Assembly (NCBI GenBank): GCA_947589155.1
Contig: CANQBH010000004.1
Span: 1-64,000, forward strand
Direction: 5' to 3'
DNA length: 64,000 nucleotides
DNA from: an uncultured Lachnospiraceae bacterium
Lineage (GTDB): Bacteria > Bacillota > Clostridia > Lachnospirales > Lachnospiraceae
The stretch's first letter is position 1, and every line of letters begins with the position of its first letter. The position numbers and the translations under genes are program-made. The notes beneath the pieces are model-generated. The model was given only the letters and a program-made list of their open reading frames with translations, was not told the origin of the DNA and searched no databases. This document shows, in pieces, positions 36,957 through 45,885 of this stretch.

Positions 36957-38060
36957 ATGGTTTCCCTGAAAGATATCGCTTCCGAATGCGGCGTGTCGAT
37001 CGCAACCGTCAGCAAGGCACTGAACGGGCGCAGCGACATCGGTGAAGAAACGAGAAAGCGGGTCGCCGCTGCTGCGGACGCCATGGGCTATGTACCGAAC
37101 GCCGCGGCAAAGTCGTTGAAGACCGCGCGTACCTATAATATAGGCGTGCTGTTCGTCGACAAAGCAAACAGCGGCCTGACGCACGACTTCTTCTCGCGGG
37201 TGCTGGACGCATTCAAAAGAGAAGTGGAGCGCTTCGGTTACGACATCACCTTCATCAGCGCGAACAAAGAGCGGCCGGGAAGGACGACGTATCTGGAGCA
37301 CGCAAGGTTCCGCCGGTTTGACGGCGTGTGCGTCGCCTGTGTGGATTTTACGGATCCCGAGGTGCTGGAACTGGTACAGAGCGAGATACCGGTCATCACG
37401 ATCGACCACATGTTTGAACACGCTTCGGCGGTGCTTTCCGACAACGTCGGCGGCATGAAGGATCTCGCGACCTACGTTTTTTCGCAGGGGCACCGCAGAG
37501 TCGCCTATATCCACGGCGAAAAATCAAGCGTTACTGCAAACCGCCTCGCATCGTTTTACCGCGTGGCGCAGAAGTTCGGCGTCGAAGTGCCGGACGCATA
37601 TATAAAGGAAGCGGCGTACCGCAACACAAGGGAAGCCTACGAAAGGACGGCGGAACTTTTGGATCTGCCGGAACCGCCGAGTTGTATCCTTTATCCCGAC
37701 GATTTTTCGGCGCTGGGAGGGATACGGGCGATCGGTGAACGCGGCCTGTCCATTCCGGACGACGTTTCCGTGGCGGGATACGACGGATTGCGGCTCGGGC
37801 GGCATTTGAATCCGAGGCTGACGACGCTCTGGCAGGACACCGACAGGATCGGCCTGACCGCGGCGGAACAGCTCGTGCGGATGATCAAAAATCCAAAGAC
37901 GACGATGATGGAGCAGTATATGATCACCGGACATCTGTATCCGGGAGAGTCCGTGAAAAACCTCGCGGACGGCAAACAACAAGATATAGATTTTGCGCAA
38001 GCAGATTTATATAACCAAGTAAACCAAGCAAAATATGCAAAGGGAGGAAATGCGAAGTGA
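36957..38060 (+). CDS. LacI family transcriptional regulator
   Basis: MVSLKDIASECGVSIATVSKALNGRSDIGEETRKRV HTH plus periplasmic-binding-like domain; start reassigned to 36957 (RBS aaaggag). Confidence 0.92.
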   Translation: MVSLKDIASECGVSIATVSKALNGRSDIGEETRKRVAAAADAMGYVPNAAAKSLKTARTYNIGVLFVDKANSGLTHDFFSRVLDAFKREVERFGYDITFISANKERPGRTTYLEHARFRRFDGVCVACVDFTDPEVLELVQSEIPVITIDHMFEHASAVLSDNVGGMKDLATYVFSQGHRRVAYIHGEKSSVTANRLASFYRVAQKFGVEVPDAYIKEAAYRNTREAYERTAELLDLPEPPSCILYPDDFSALGGIRAIGERGLSIPDDVSVAGYDGLRLGRHLNPRLTTLWQDTDRIGLTAAEQLVRMIKNPKTTMMEQYMITGHLYPGESVKNLADGKQQDIDFAQADLYNQVNQAKYAKGGNAK

Positions 38061-39403
38061 AAAAGAAAATTGTCAGTTTACTGATGATCGCAGCCATGGC
38101 GGCAACCATGTTTGCAGGCTGCGGCGGTAGTAACAGCGAAGGCTCAGACGCCGGAAGCAACGGAAGCGCAGGCAAAGTCCTGAACATCCAGTGCTGGAAC
38201 GAGGAGTTCCGTACCCGTATCGAGGATCATTATCCTGACTATGAAAAAGTCAGCGATACGGAAGGTAAGATCGGTGACGTAACAGTCAACTGGATCATCA
38301 CGCCAAGCGATGACAACGCATACCAGAACAATCTGGACCGCGTGCTGGAAGCACAGGAGAGCACGGATCAGGATGAGAAGACGGATATGTTCCTGATCGA
38401 GGCCGATTATGCGCCGAAGTACATCGAGACGGACTATGTCCTTCCGCTCTCTGAACTCGGAATCAGCGACAGTGACATCTCCGAGCAGTACGATTACACG
38501 CAGAAGGTCGTAACCGATACGAACGGCAACTTAAAAGGCCTTTCATGGCAGGCTTGCCCGGGCGTTCTGTTCTACAACAGAGACCTTGCGACGGAAGTGC
38601 TTGGCACCGACGATCCGGACGCGGTTCAGGAAGCCGTTAAGGATTGGGATACGTTCGTTGCAACGGCAGAGCAGATGGCTGCAAAGGGCTATCACATGAC
38701 GAGCAGCGTCAACGATACTTACCGTGTATATTCCAACAACGTAACTTCTAAGTGGGTAGAAGACGGCAAACTCAACATCGACGACAACATCATGAAGTGG
38801 GTCGAAGACTCCAAGAAGATGGTAGACGCAGGACAGACGGCAACGCACGAACTCTGGTCTGACGACTGGAACAAGGGTATGATGGAAGACTCACCGGTAT
38901 TCTGCTACTTCGGACCTGCATGGCTTGTAAACTTCTCTATGCACGCTGACGAAGAAGGATCCGTTGGATACGCCGGCAAGTGGGGCGCATGCGAAGGACC
39001 TCAGGGCTTCTACTGGGGGGGTACTTGGATCTGCGCAGCAGCAGGTACCGACAATGCTGATCTGATCAAAGACATCATGCTGACGATGACCACAGACAAG
39101 GATGTTTTGAAGGAGATCGTAGAAAAAGACGACGACTTTGCCAACAACAAGACTCTGATGGATGAGATGGCAGAGACCGATTACACCAGCAAGGTGCTTG
39201 GCGGACAGAACCCGCTTCCTCTCTATGCAAAGAATGTGGAAAGCCTCGACCTGTCAAATCTTTCACCGTACGATCAGGGATGTAACGAAGAATTCCAGAA
39301 CGCGATGAAGAACTACTTTGACGGCAACGCAACGCTTGATGAAGCGCTTGCATTGTTCAGGAAGGCTGTTGCTGAGAAATATCCGGATATTTCGGTAGAG
39401 TAA
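38057..39403 (+). CDS. Sugar ABC transporter substrate-binding lipoprotein (CUT1)
   Basis: GTG start overlapping the lacI stop; lipobox MFAGCGG; SBP family sequence. Confidence 0.88.
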   Translation: MKKKIVSLLMIAAMAATMFAGCGGSNSEGSDAGSNGSAGKVLNIQCWNEEFRTRIEDHYPDYEKVSDTEGKIGDVTVNWIITPSDDNAYQNNLDRVLEAQESTDQDEKTDMFLIEADYAPKYIETDYVLPLSELGISDSDISEQYDYTQKVVTDTNGNLKGLSWQACPGVLFYNRDLATEVLGTDDPDAVQEAVKDWDTFVATAEQMAAKGYHMTSSVNDTYRVYSNNVTSKWVEDGKLNIDDNIMKWVEDSKKMVDAGQTATHELWSDDWNKGMMEDSPVFCYFGPAWLVNFSMHADEEGSVGYAGKWGACEGPQGFYWGGTWICAAAGTDNADLIKDIMLTMTTDKDVLKEIVEKDDDFANNKTLMDEMAETDYTSKVLGGQNPLPLYAKNVESLDLSNLSPYDQGCNEEFQNAMKNYFDGNATLDEALALFRKAVAEKYPDISVE

Positions 39404-39420
39404 GAGCAAACGCAAAAGAA

Positions 39421-39470
39421 AAGAGTCTGGCCTGCCTGCTTCGGCGTGAGGCGGGCAGGCGCTCTTTTTG
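39421..39470 (+). terminator. Intra-operon terminator/attenuator-like hairpin between SBP and permeases
   Basis: gcctgcc..ggcaggc with outer aagag..ctctt pairing followed by T5. Confidence 0.6.
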
Positions 39471-39524
39471 ATTAAAAACGGGTGTTTTTAATGAAAAAGG
39501 GTAAAAACGCAGGGAGGTGGCATT

Positions 39525-40433
39525 GTGAAAAAGAAGAAGGGAAACAAGTACAATCGATGGGGCTGGTATTTCCTGATCCCGTTCCTGTTGGTCTATGTGG
39601 TCTTTCAGTTGATACCGCTCTTTAATACGATCTACAACAGTTTTTTTGAGCGCTACCGCACGGGACTGACATGGGTGGGACCGAATTTCGTTGGCCTCGA
39701 CAACTACAAGGAACTGCTGTCGCAGGGCGACCTTTGGGTCTATCTGAAAAATACGATGATCATGTGGGTGCTGGGCTTCGTGCCGCAGATTGCGGTATCG
39801 CTGCTCCTCGGCGCATGGTTCTCCGACAACCGTCTCCGCTTAAAGGGAAGCCGGTTCTTCAAGACCGTGATCTATCTGCCGAACCTGATCATGGCGTCAG
39901 CGTTTTCCATGCTGTTTTTTACGCTGTTTTCCGATAACGGGCCGATGAACTCCATTTTGATGAGCCTCGGTATCATATCCGAACCGTACAGTTTCTTCTC
40001 GCATGTGTGGTCGACGAGGACGCTGGTCGCCGTCATGAACTTCCTGATGTGGTTCGGAAATACGACGATCCTTTTGATGGCGGGCATGATGAGCATCGAC
40101 ACGTCCCTTTATGAAGCGGCCGAAGTGGACGGCGCGACGAGCACGCAGCGTTTCTTCAAGATCACGCTGCCGGTCCTCAAACCGATCCTGATCTATGTGA
40201 TGATCACATCGCTGATCGGCGGTCTGCAGATGTTCGATGTGCCGCAGATCTTAACCAACGGTACCGGCGAGCCGATGCGTTCTTCCATGACCCTGATCAT
40301 GTTTTTGAATAAGCATCTGTTCAGCAAGAACTACGGTATGGGCGGCGCGTTGTCCGTATTGCTGTTCATTGTAACGGGCATACTCAGTATCATCGTGTTT
40401 AAGGCGTCCGGTTATTCCATGGACGACGAGTAG
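39525..40433 (+). CDS. Sugar ABC transporter permease (MalF-type)
   Basis: Multi-TM; EAAEVDGATSTQRFFKITLPVLKP EAA loop. Confidence 0.92.
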   Translation: MKKKKGNKYNRWGWYFLIPFLLVYVVFQLIPLFNTIYNSFFERYRTGLTWVGPNFVGLDNYKELLSQGDLWVYLKNTMIMWVLGFVPQIAVSLLLGAWFSDNRLRLKGSRFFKTVIYLPNLIMASAFSMLFFTLFSDNGPMNSILMSLGIISEPYSFFSHVWSTRTLVAVMNFLMWFGNTTILLMAGMMSIDTSLYEAAEVDGATSTQRFFKITLPVLKPILIYVMITSLIGGLQMFDVPQILTNGTGEPMRSSMTLIMFLNKHLFSKNYGMGGALSVLLFIVTGILSIIVFKASGYSMDDE

Positions 40434-40445
40434 GAGGTGAAGGGA

Positions 40446-41294
40446 ATGGAAACGAAAAAAGGATTGAATGTAAAAGCAAGACGTGCCATTGCCTACGTCG
40501 TACTGATCGCGATCACGGTGCTGTGCCTGTTCTGGTTCTATGTGCTGCTGATCAATGCAACGCGTACCAACTCGCAGATCTCGGGCGGATTTTCCCCGCT
40601 GCCGGGCACGAATATGGCGAAGAACTGGGTCAACCTCTCGCACGGCACGCTGCCGATCTGGAGAGGCCTGCTCAACAGCCTGATCATCGCGACGGCGTCC
40701 GCGTTTTTGACGACCTATTTTTCCGCGATGACGGCTTACGCCATCCATGCGTACCGCTTCCGCGGAAGGAAATTCATCAGCACCTTTATCCTGATGGTCA
40801 TGATGATCCCGACGCAGGTCGTAGCGTTAGGTTTCTTGGAACTCATCAACAACATGGGGCTGGACAACAGTTTTATCCCGCTGATCCTTCCGGCGGCGGC
40901 TTCTCCGGTCACATATTTCTATATGAAGCAATACATGGAAAGTTCCCTGCCGCTGTCCATCATCGAGGCGGCGCGGATCGACGGCGCGGGAGAGTTTAAG
41001 ATCTTCAACATCGTCGTTATGCCGATCATCAAACCGGCCATTGCCGTACAGGCGATCTTTGCTTTCGTAGCAAGCTGGAACAATTACTTTACTCCGGCGC
41101 TGGTGCTGCACAGCGACAGCAAGAAGACGCTGCCGATCCTGATCGCGCAGCTGCGTGCGGCGGACTTCCTGAAGTTCGATATGGGGCAGGTGTATATGAT
41201 GATCCTGTTCTCCATCCTGCCGGTCGTCGTTGTGTACCTGCTGCTCAGCAAGCAGATCGTATCCGGCGTTGCCGCAGGATCCGTCAAAGGTTAA
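40446..41294 (+). CDS. Sugar ABC transporter permease (MalG-type)
   Basis: Multi-TM; EAARIDGAGEFKIFNIVVMPIIKPA EAA loop; RBS aggagg 8 nt before ATG 40446. Confidence 0.92.
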   Translation: METKKGLNVKARRAIAYVVLIAITVLCLFWFYVLLINATRTNSQISGGFSPLPGTNMAKNWVNLSHGTLPIWRGLLNSLIIATASAFLTTYFSAMTAYAIHAYRFRGRKFISTFILMVMMIPTQVVALGFLELINNMGLDNSFIPLILPAAASPVTYFYMKQYMESSLPLSIIEAARIDGAGEFKIFNIVVMPIIKPAIAVQAIFAFVASWNNYFTPALVLHSDSKKTLPILIAQLRAADFLKFDMGQVYMMILFSILPVVVVYLLLSKQIVSGVAAGSVKG

Positions 41295-41318
41295 AATCAC
41301 ATTTTGTGCTTTTCTCTA

Positions 41319-41360
41319 AAAAAATACCTCCCGGGGGAAGACCCTTCGGGAGGTATTTTT
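41319..41360. terminator. Bidirectional terminator between convergent permease and dtxR genes
   Basis: aaaaaatacctcccg..cgggaggtattttt. Confidence 0.8.
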
Positions 41361-41748
41361 ATGCGCGGTCGAGAAGGCCGCTGTCCGTCACGGCGCGTTT
41401 GACCGCCGCAAAACTTTCCGGACTGATGACGTGCTCGATCCGGCAGGCGTCTTCTGCGGCGATCTCTTCCGGAACGCCGAGCGCCGTCAGGCTCTTTGAG
41501 ATCAGTTCGTGGCGCTCGTAGATCATCTCGGCGATCCGCCGGCCTTCGTCGGTCAGATAGATGTAGCCCTGCTCGGTCACGGTGATATGTTCCTTCTGCC
41601 GCAGGTTCTTCATCGCGATGCTGACACTGGATTTTTTGAAGTCCAGCGCGTTGGCGATGTCCACGGAGCGGACGACGGGAAGTTTCCGGCTCAGCAGAAG
41701 GATGGTCTCTAAATAATTCTCGGATGATTCGTTGACGAATGTTCTCAT
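41359..41748 (-). CDS. DtxR/MntR family metal-dependent regulator
   Basis: MRTFVNESSENYLETILLLSRKLPVVRSVDIANALDFKKSSVSIAMKNLRQKEHI..; start reassigned to 41748. Confidence 0.85.
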   Translation of the reverse strand: MRTFVNESSENYLETILLLSRKLPVVRSVDIANALDFKKSSVSIAMKNLRQKEHITVTEQGYIYLTDEGRRIAEMIYERHELISKSLTALGVPEEIAAEDACRIEHVISPESFAAVKRAVTDSGLLDRA

Positions 41749-41826
41749 GACGCCCTCCTTTTCCCTTATCATATCATAAAATGCGCGGGGCGGCCGCTCT
41801 TTTTTCGGTAAAATAAAAAAAGGCGC

Positions 41827-41855
41827 TTGACAGCGGCGCAGAAAAGGAGTAAAGT
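41827..41855 (+). promoter_or_regulatory. cysK promoter
   Basis: TTGACA-N17-TAAAGT. Confidence 0.65.
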
Positions 41856-41872
41856 ACAATTCATATAAAACC

Positions 41873-41894
41873 TACTTAGTTACTGGGGATTGCG
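41873..41894 (+). promoter_or_regulatory. 22-nt operator-like element upstream of cysK (putative Rrf2/CymR-type site)
   Basis: TACTTAGTTACTGGGGATTGCG; near-identical on the opposite strand at 43437-43458. Confidence 0.65.
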
Positions 41895-41932
41895 AAAAGG
41901 GTAACGTATGGAAAAGAAGTAGGAGGTAAGAT

Positions 41933-42871
41933 ATGAGCGATATCAAGACAAGCGCAGTGGAACTGATCGGAAAAACGCCGATCCTTCGGATCGACCGGTA
42001 TGCAGAGGCGGCGTCGCTGAAAGGCGCGCGGCTGTTCGCAAAACTGGAGTATCTCAATCCGGCGGGTTCGGTAAAGGACCGCGTGGCATTGGCCATGATC
42101 AGCGACGCGGAAGAAAAGGGGCTGCTCAAAGAGGGCGGTACGATCATCGAGCCGACCAGCGGCAATACCGGAATCGGTCTGGCGGCGGTGGCGGCGGCCA
42201 GAGGCTATCGGACGATCATCACGCTGCCGGATACGATGAGCGTGGAACGCAGGAACCTTTTGAAGGCGTATGGCGCCGAGCTTGTGCTGACGGACGGCGC
42301 GAAAGGCATGAAAGGCGCGATCGCAAAGGCGGAGGAACTGCGGGAGCAGATCCCGGGTTCGATCGTGCTCGGCCAGTTCGTCAATCCGGCAAACCCGAAG
42401 GTGCATGAGACGACGACGGGGCCGGAGATCTGGTCGCAGACGGACGGTGAGGTGGATATCTTCGTCGCGGGCGTCGGCACCGGCGGCACCGTGACCGGCG
42501 TCGGCCACTATCTGAAGAGCAGGAAAAAGGACGTGAAGATCGTCGCGGTGGAACCGGCGTCAAGCGCGGTGCTCTCCACGGGGCAGGCGGGCGCGCATAA
42601 GATTCAGGGAATCGGCGCGGGCTTTGTACCGGAGATTCTCGATACCGGCGTGTATGACGAGATCATCGCGATAGAAAACGAAGACGCGTTTGCGGAAGGC
42701 AAGCGGTTCGCCCTTGCCGAAGGCGTGCTGGTCGGCATTTCCTCCGGCGCGGCATTGAAGGCCGCGGCGATCCTTGCGGCGCGTCCGGAGAATGAGGGAA
42801 AGAACATCGTGGTACTGCTGCCGGATTCCGGCGACCGCTATCTGTCCACGCCTCTGTTTTCCGAAGAATAA
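41933..42871 (+). CDS. cysK: Cysteine synthase A (O-acetylserine sulfhydrylase)
   Basis: [25 protein letters not shown] lysine motif; [12 protein letters not shown]. Confidence 0.95.
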   Translation: MSDIKTSAVELIGKTPILRIDRYAEAASLKGARLFAKLEYLNPAGSVKDRVALAMISDAEEKGLLKEGGTIIEPTSGNTGIGLAAVAAARGYRTIITLPDTMSVERRNLLKAYGAELVLTDGAKGMKGAIAKAEELREQIPGSIVLGQFVNPANPKVHETTTGPEIWSQTDGEVDIFVAGVGTGGTVTGVGHYLKSRKKDVKIVAVEPASSAVLSTGQAGAHKIQGIGAGFVPEILDTGVYDEIIAIENEDAFAEGKRFALAEGVLVGISSGAALKAAAILAARPENEGKNIVVLLPDSGDRYLSTPLFSEE

Positions 42872-42897
42872 ACACGGCGGAGCCGGGGAGGTAAACG

Positions 42898-43335
42898 ATG
42901 AAAGTATCCACAAAAGGACGCTATGCGATCCGCTTTATGCTCGATCTTGCGATGCACGATACGGGGCTTCCGGTGCGCATACGGGATGTGGCGGCGCGGC
43001 AGGAGATCTCCGACAAATATCTGGAGCAGGTCGTGGCGACGCTGAACAAGGCGGGCTACGTCCGCAGCAGCCGCGGGCCGCAGGGCGGTTACGTCCTGAC
43101 CCGCAGGCCGGCCGATTATACGATGGGAGAGATCCTGCGCCTGACGGAAGGGGACATGGCGCCGGTCGCCTGTATGGCGGACGAGGTCAACCAATGCAAG
43201 CGGGCGGACAACTGCGTGACGCTGCGTTTCTGGAAACGGCTCGACGACGCGATCAGCGGCGTGATCGACCATACGACGCTGGCGGACCTGATGGAGGAAG
43301 AACTTGCCATGAGCGCCGACAATTACGTGATCTAA
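42898..43335 (+). CDS. Rrf2 family transcriptional regulator (CymR/IscR-like)
   Basis: MKVSTKGRYAIRFMLDLAMHD..ISDKYLEQVVATLNKAGYVRSSRGPQGGYVL. Confidence 0.92.
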   Translation: MKVSTKGRYAIRFMLDLAMHDTGLPVRIRDVAARQEISDKYLEQVVATLNKAGYVRSSRGPQGGYVLTRRPADYTMGEILRLTEGDMAPVACMADEVNQCKRADNCVTLRFWKRLDDAISGVIDHTTLADLMEEELAMSADNYVI

Positions 43336-43399
43336 GGCGCGCGGCATAAGGGAAACAAAGATCATCCGGAAATTTTCCGGATGATTTTTTATTTCCCTA

Positions 43400-43428
43400 T
43401 TGACATCATGGGAAAAGTAGGATATAGT
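43400..43428 (+). promoter_or_regulatory. metY promoter
   Basis: TTGACA-N17-TATAGT. Confidence 0.7.
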
Positions 43429-43436
43429 AATCGTAT

Positions 43437-43458
43437 CGCAAATCCCAGTAACTAAGTA
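43437..43458 (-). promoter_or_regulatory. 22-nt operator-like element upstream of metY (putative Rrf2/CymR-type site)
   Basis: Reverse complement TACTTAGTTACTGGGATTTGCG matches 41873-41894. Confidence 0.65.
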
Positions 43459-43529
43459 TGAAATTAGGAAAAGCCGCAAAAGGCAAAAGAGACAAAAGAA
43501 ACTGCAAAAGAGTAAGAAGGGAGAAAGAA

Positions 43530-44813
43530 ATGGCAAAGTATAAATTTGAAACCTTACAGCTTCATGTCGGACAGGAACAGCCGGATCCCGTGACGGACGC
43601 GCGGGCGGTGCCGATCTATCAGACGACCAGTTATGTGTTCCGCAATTCCAAACACGCCGCGGACCGGTTCGGACTCGCGGATCCGGGCAACATCTACGGT
43701 CGCCTGACCAACTCCACGCAGGGCGTTTTCGAGGACAGGATCGCGGCGCTCGAAGGCGGCGTCGCGGGGCTTGCGGTCAGTTCCGGCGCGGCGGCGATCT
43801 TTTATACGATCGTCGCGCTGGCGCAGGAGGGCGGCCACATCGTCGCACAGAAGACGATCTACGGCGGTACCTATAACCTGCTCGCGCATACCCTGCCGCT
43901 CTACGGCGTGGAGACGACGTTTGTGGATATCCACAACGAAGCCGAGGTCGAGGGAGCGATCCGCGAGAATACGCGCGGGATCTTTATTGAGACGCTGGGA
44001 AATCCGAACAGCGATATTCCGGACATTGACAGGATCGCCGAAATCGCGCACGGCCACGGACTTCCGCTTGTGATCGACAACACCTTCGGCACGCCGTATC
44101 TGATCCGCCCGATCGAGCACGGCGCGGACATTGTCGTACATTCCGCGACAAAATTCATCGGCGGCCACGGAACGACGCTCGGCGGCGTGATCGTAGACGG
44201 CGGCACGTTCGACTGGAAAAAGAGCGGAAAGTACGCGCCGATCGCGGAACCGAACCCGAGTTATCACGGCGTTTCCTTTGTCGAGGCTGCGGGCAATGCG
44301 GCGTTTGTGACGTATATCCGCGCGATCCTGTTAAGGGATACGGGCGCGACGCTTTCTCCGTTCAACGCTTTCCTGCTTTTGCAGGGCACCGAGACGCTTT
44401 CCCTGCGGCTTGAGCGGCACGCGGAGAACACGAAGAAAGTCGTCGACTATCTGCAAAAGCATCCGGGCGTCGAGCATGTCAACCATCCGTCCCTGCCCGA
44501 CCATCCGCAGCACGCCCTCTATGAAAAGTATTTCCCGAACGGCGGCGGTTCGATCTTCACGTTTGAGATCAAAGGAAAGCAGAAAGAGGCGCACCGCTTT
44601 ATCGACAGTCTGGAGATCTTCTCGCTCCTTGCCAATGTCGCCGACGTCAAGAGCCTCGTGATCCATCCGGCCACGACGACCCATTCCCAGTTGTCGCCGC
44701 AGGAACTCGCGGAGCAGGGAATTAAGGAGAATACGATCCGCCTGTCGATCGGATGCGAGCATATCGACGACATTCTGGCCGACCTCGATCAGGCGTTCAA
44801 AAAAGCGCTGTAA
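43530..44813 (+). CDS. metY: O-acetylhomoserine aminocarboxypropyltransferase/cysteine synthase family protein
   Basis: MAKYKFETLQLHVGQEQPDPVTDARAVPIYQTTSYVF; VVHSATKFIGGHGT PLP lysine; start reassigned to 43530. Confidence 0.92.
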   Translation: MAKYKFETLQLHVGQEQPDPVTDARAVPIYQTTSYVFRNSKHAADRFGLADPGNIYGRLTNSTQGVFEDRIAALEGGVAGLAVSSGAAAIFYTIVALAQEGGHIVAQKTIYGGTYNLLAHTLPLYGVETTFVDIHNEAEVEGAIRENTRGIFIETLGNPNSDIPDIDRIAEIAHGHGLPLVIDNTFGTPYLIRPIEHGADIVVHSATKFIGGHGTTLGGVIVDGGTFDWKKSGKYAPIAEPNPSYHGVSFVEAAGNAAFVTYIRAILLRDTGATLSPFNAFLLLQGTETLSLRLERHAENTKKVVDYLQKHPGVEHVNHPSLPDHPQHALYEKYFPNGGGSIFTFEIKGKQKEAHRFIDSLEIFSLLANVADVKSLVIHPATTTHSQLSPQELAEQGIKENTIRLSIGCEHIDDILADLDQAFKKAL

Positions 44814-44912
44814 AGCGGCGGGCGCCGGAGTAAAGAGATCAGGTCGGCTTGTCACCTGTCAAAAAATGTGGTAGTCTATTCGATACAGAAGGCGTATGAA
44901 AGAGGAAGAGAT

Positions 44913-45713
44913 ATGCTGCTACATGACATTTCGGCAGGCGACGAAGTCAGGCTGGAACTTATCATCAACGACACGCCGTACCAGATCCCGACGCACGCGG
45001 TGGACGTCGCGCCGGGCAAGGTCTGGATCGAGGTGTTCCGTTTTGAAAAACAGGTGATCGATCTTTCCGATCCGAAGTTCTATCATATCCGCTACAATCT
45101 GCACGGCTACGACAAGGCGAAACTGCCGTACTGCTGGGATGATATGGAACTTTCCATGGAAATGCACAACGGCCTTTCCTGCTATCTCCTCAGCTGCAGC
45201 CCGTTCAAGAGCGCGGGCCGCGCGGAGAACAAGCGGATGAAGGACCGCGTAAAAGTTTCCGTGCCTGCGGAACTTCAATGGAGGCAGAAGAATTTCAACA
45301 TTCCGGTCACGCTCTACGACATCAGCGACAGCGGCGTGGCGTTTCTGGCCAACGAAGATGCCCCGCTGATCAACGAAAGGATCATCGTCGAGATCCGCGA
45401 GATGATTCAGGAGCGGAAGTTCTGGATCAAGATGGAATGCGTCTGCGTCCGCAAGATGCCAAAAGACGGCAACATCCTCTACGGCTGCAAATTTCAGATC
45501 ATCGACCAAAGGCTTCTGGAATATATCTTCGCCAAGCATATGCAGGTGCGCGCCGCGGAAGTCGCGGAGAGCCGGAGGCTGGCCGAGGAAGAGCGTCTCC
45601 GCTTAGAAGCGCAGCAGCAACAGAAAGAGAAAGAGCAGAAAGAGAAAGCGCAGAAAGAACAGGAAAAGGACGCGCAGGAACAGAAAGAACAGGCAAAAAA
45701 ACAACAGGCGTAA
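44913..45713 (+). CDS. PilZ domain protein (YcgR-like), KEQ-rich C-terminal tail
   Basis: RMKDR (RxxxR) and DISDSG (D/NxSxxG) PilZ motifs; start at MLLHDISAGDEV. Confidence 0.85.
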   Translation: MLLHDISAGDEVRLELIINDTPYQIPTHAVDVAPGKVWIEVFRFEKQVIDLSDPKFYHIRYNLHGYDKAKLPYCWDDMELSMEMHNGLSCYLLSCSPFKSAGRAENKRMKDRVKVSVPAELQWRQKNFNIPVTLYDISDSGVAFLANEDAPLINERIIVEIREMIQERKFWIKMECVCVRKMPKDGNILYGCKFQIIDQRLLEYIFAKHMQVRAAEVAESRRLAEEERLRLEAQQQQKEKEQKEKAQKEQEKDAQEQKEQAKKQQA

Positions 45714-45720
45714 GGCCCGC

Positions 45721-45767
45721 AAGTGGAAAATGTCAACAACCCTTGACTTTTTTCCACTTTTTTTATG
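45721..45767 (+). terminator. Rho-independent terminator after PilZ gene
   Basis: aagtggaaaatgtcaa..ttgacttttttccactt followed by T-tract. Confidence 0.8.
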
Positions 45768-45778
45768 CAATCTTTTTG

Positions 45779-45807
45779 TTGAAAAGGCAGGATAAATACT
45801 TTATGAT
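45779..45807 (+). promoter_or_regulatory. Promoter of leuB-ilvD-ilvB region
   Basis: TTGAAA-N17-TATGAT. Confidence 0.65.
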
Positions 45808-45885
45808 AGTAAAGTATAGAATTTAATGGGAAAGTGCGGCCTTTTTGCCGCGCGCCCATCGAAATACGGGGAAGGAGCGTTATCT

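Noticed and set aside
43440-43530. SAM or T-box riboswitch before metY/cysK
   Set aside because: Leaders are too short and lack the conserved cores; the 22-nt operator-like element explains the conserved sequence better.
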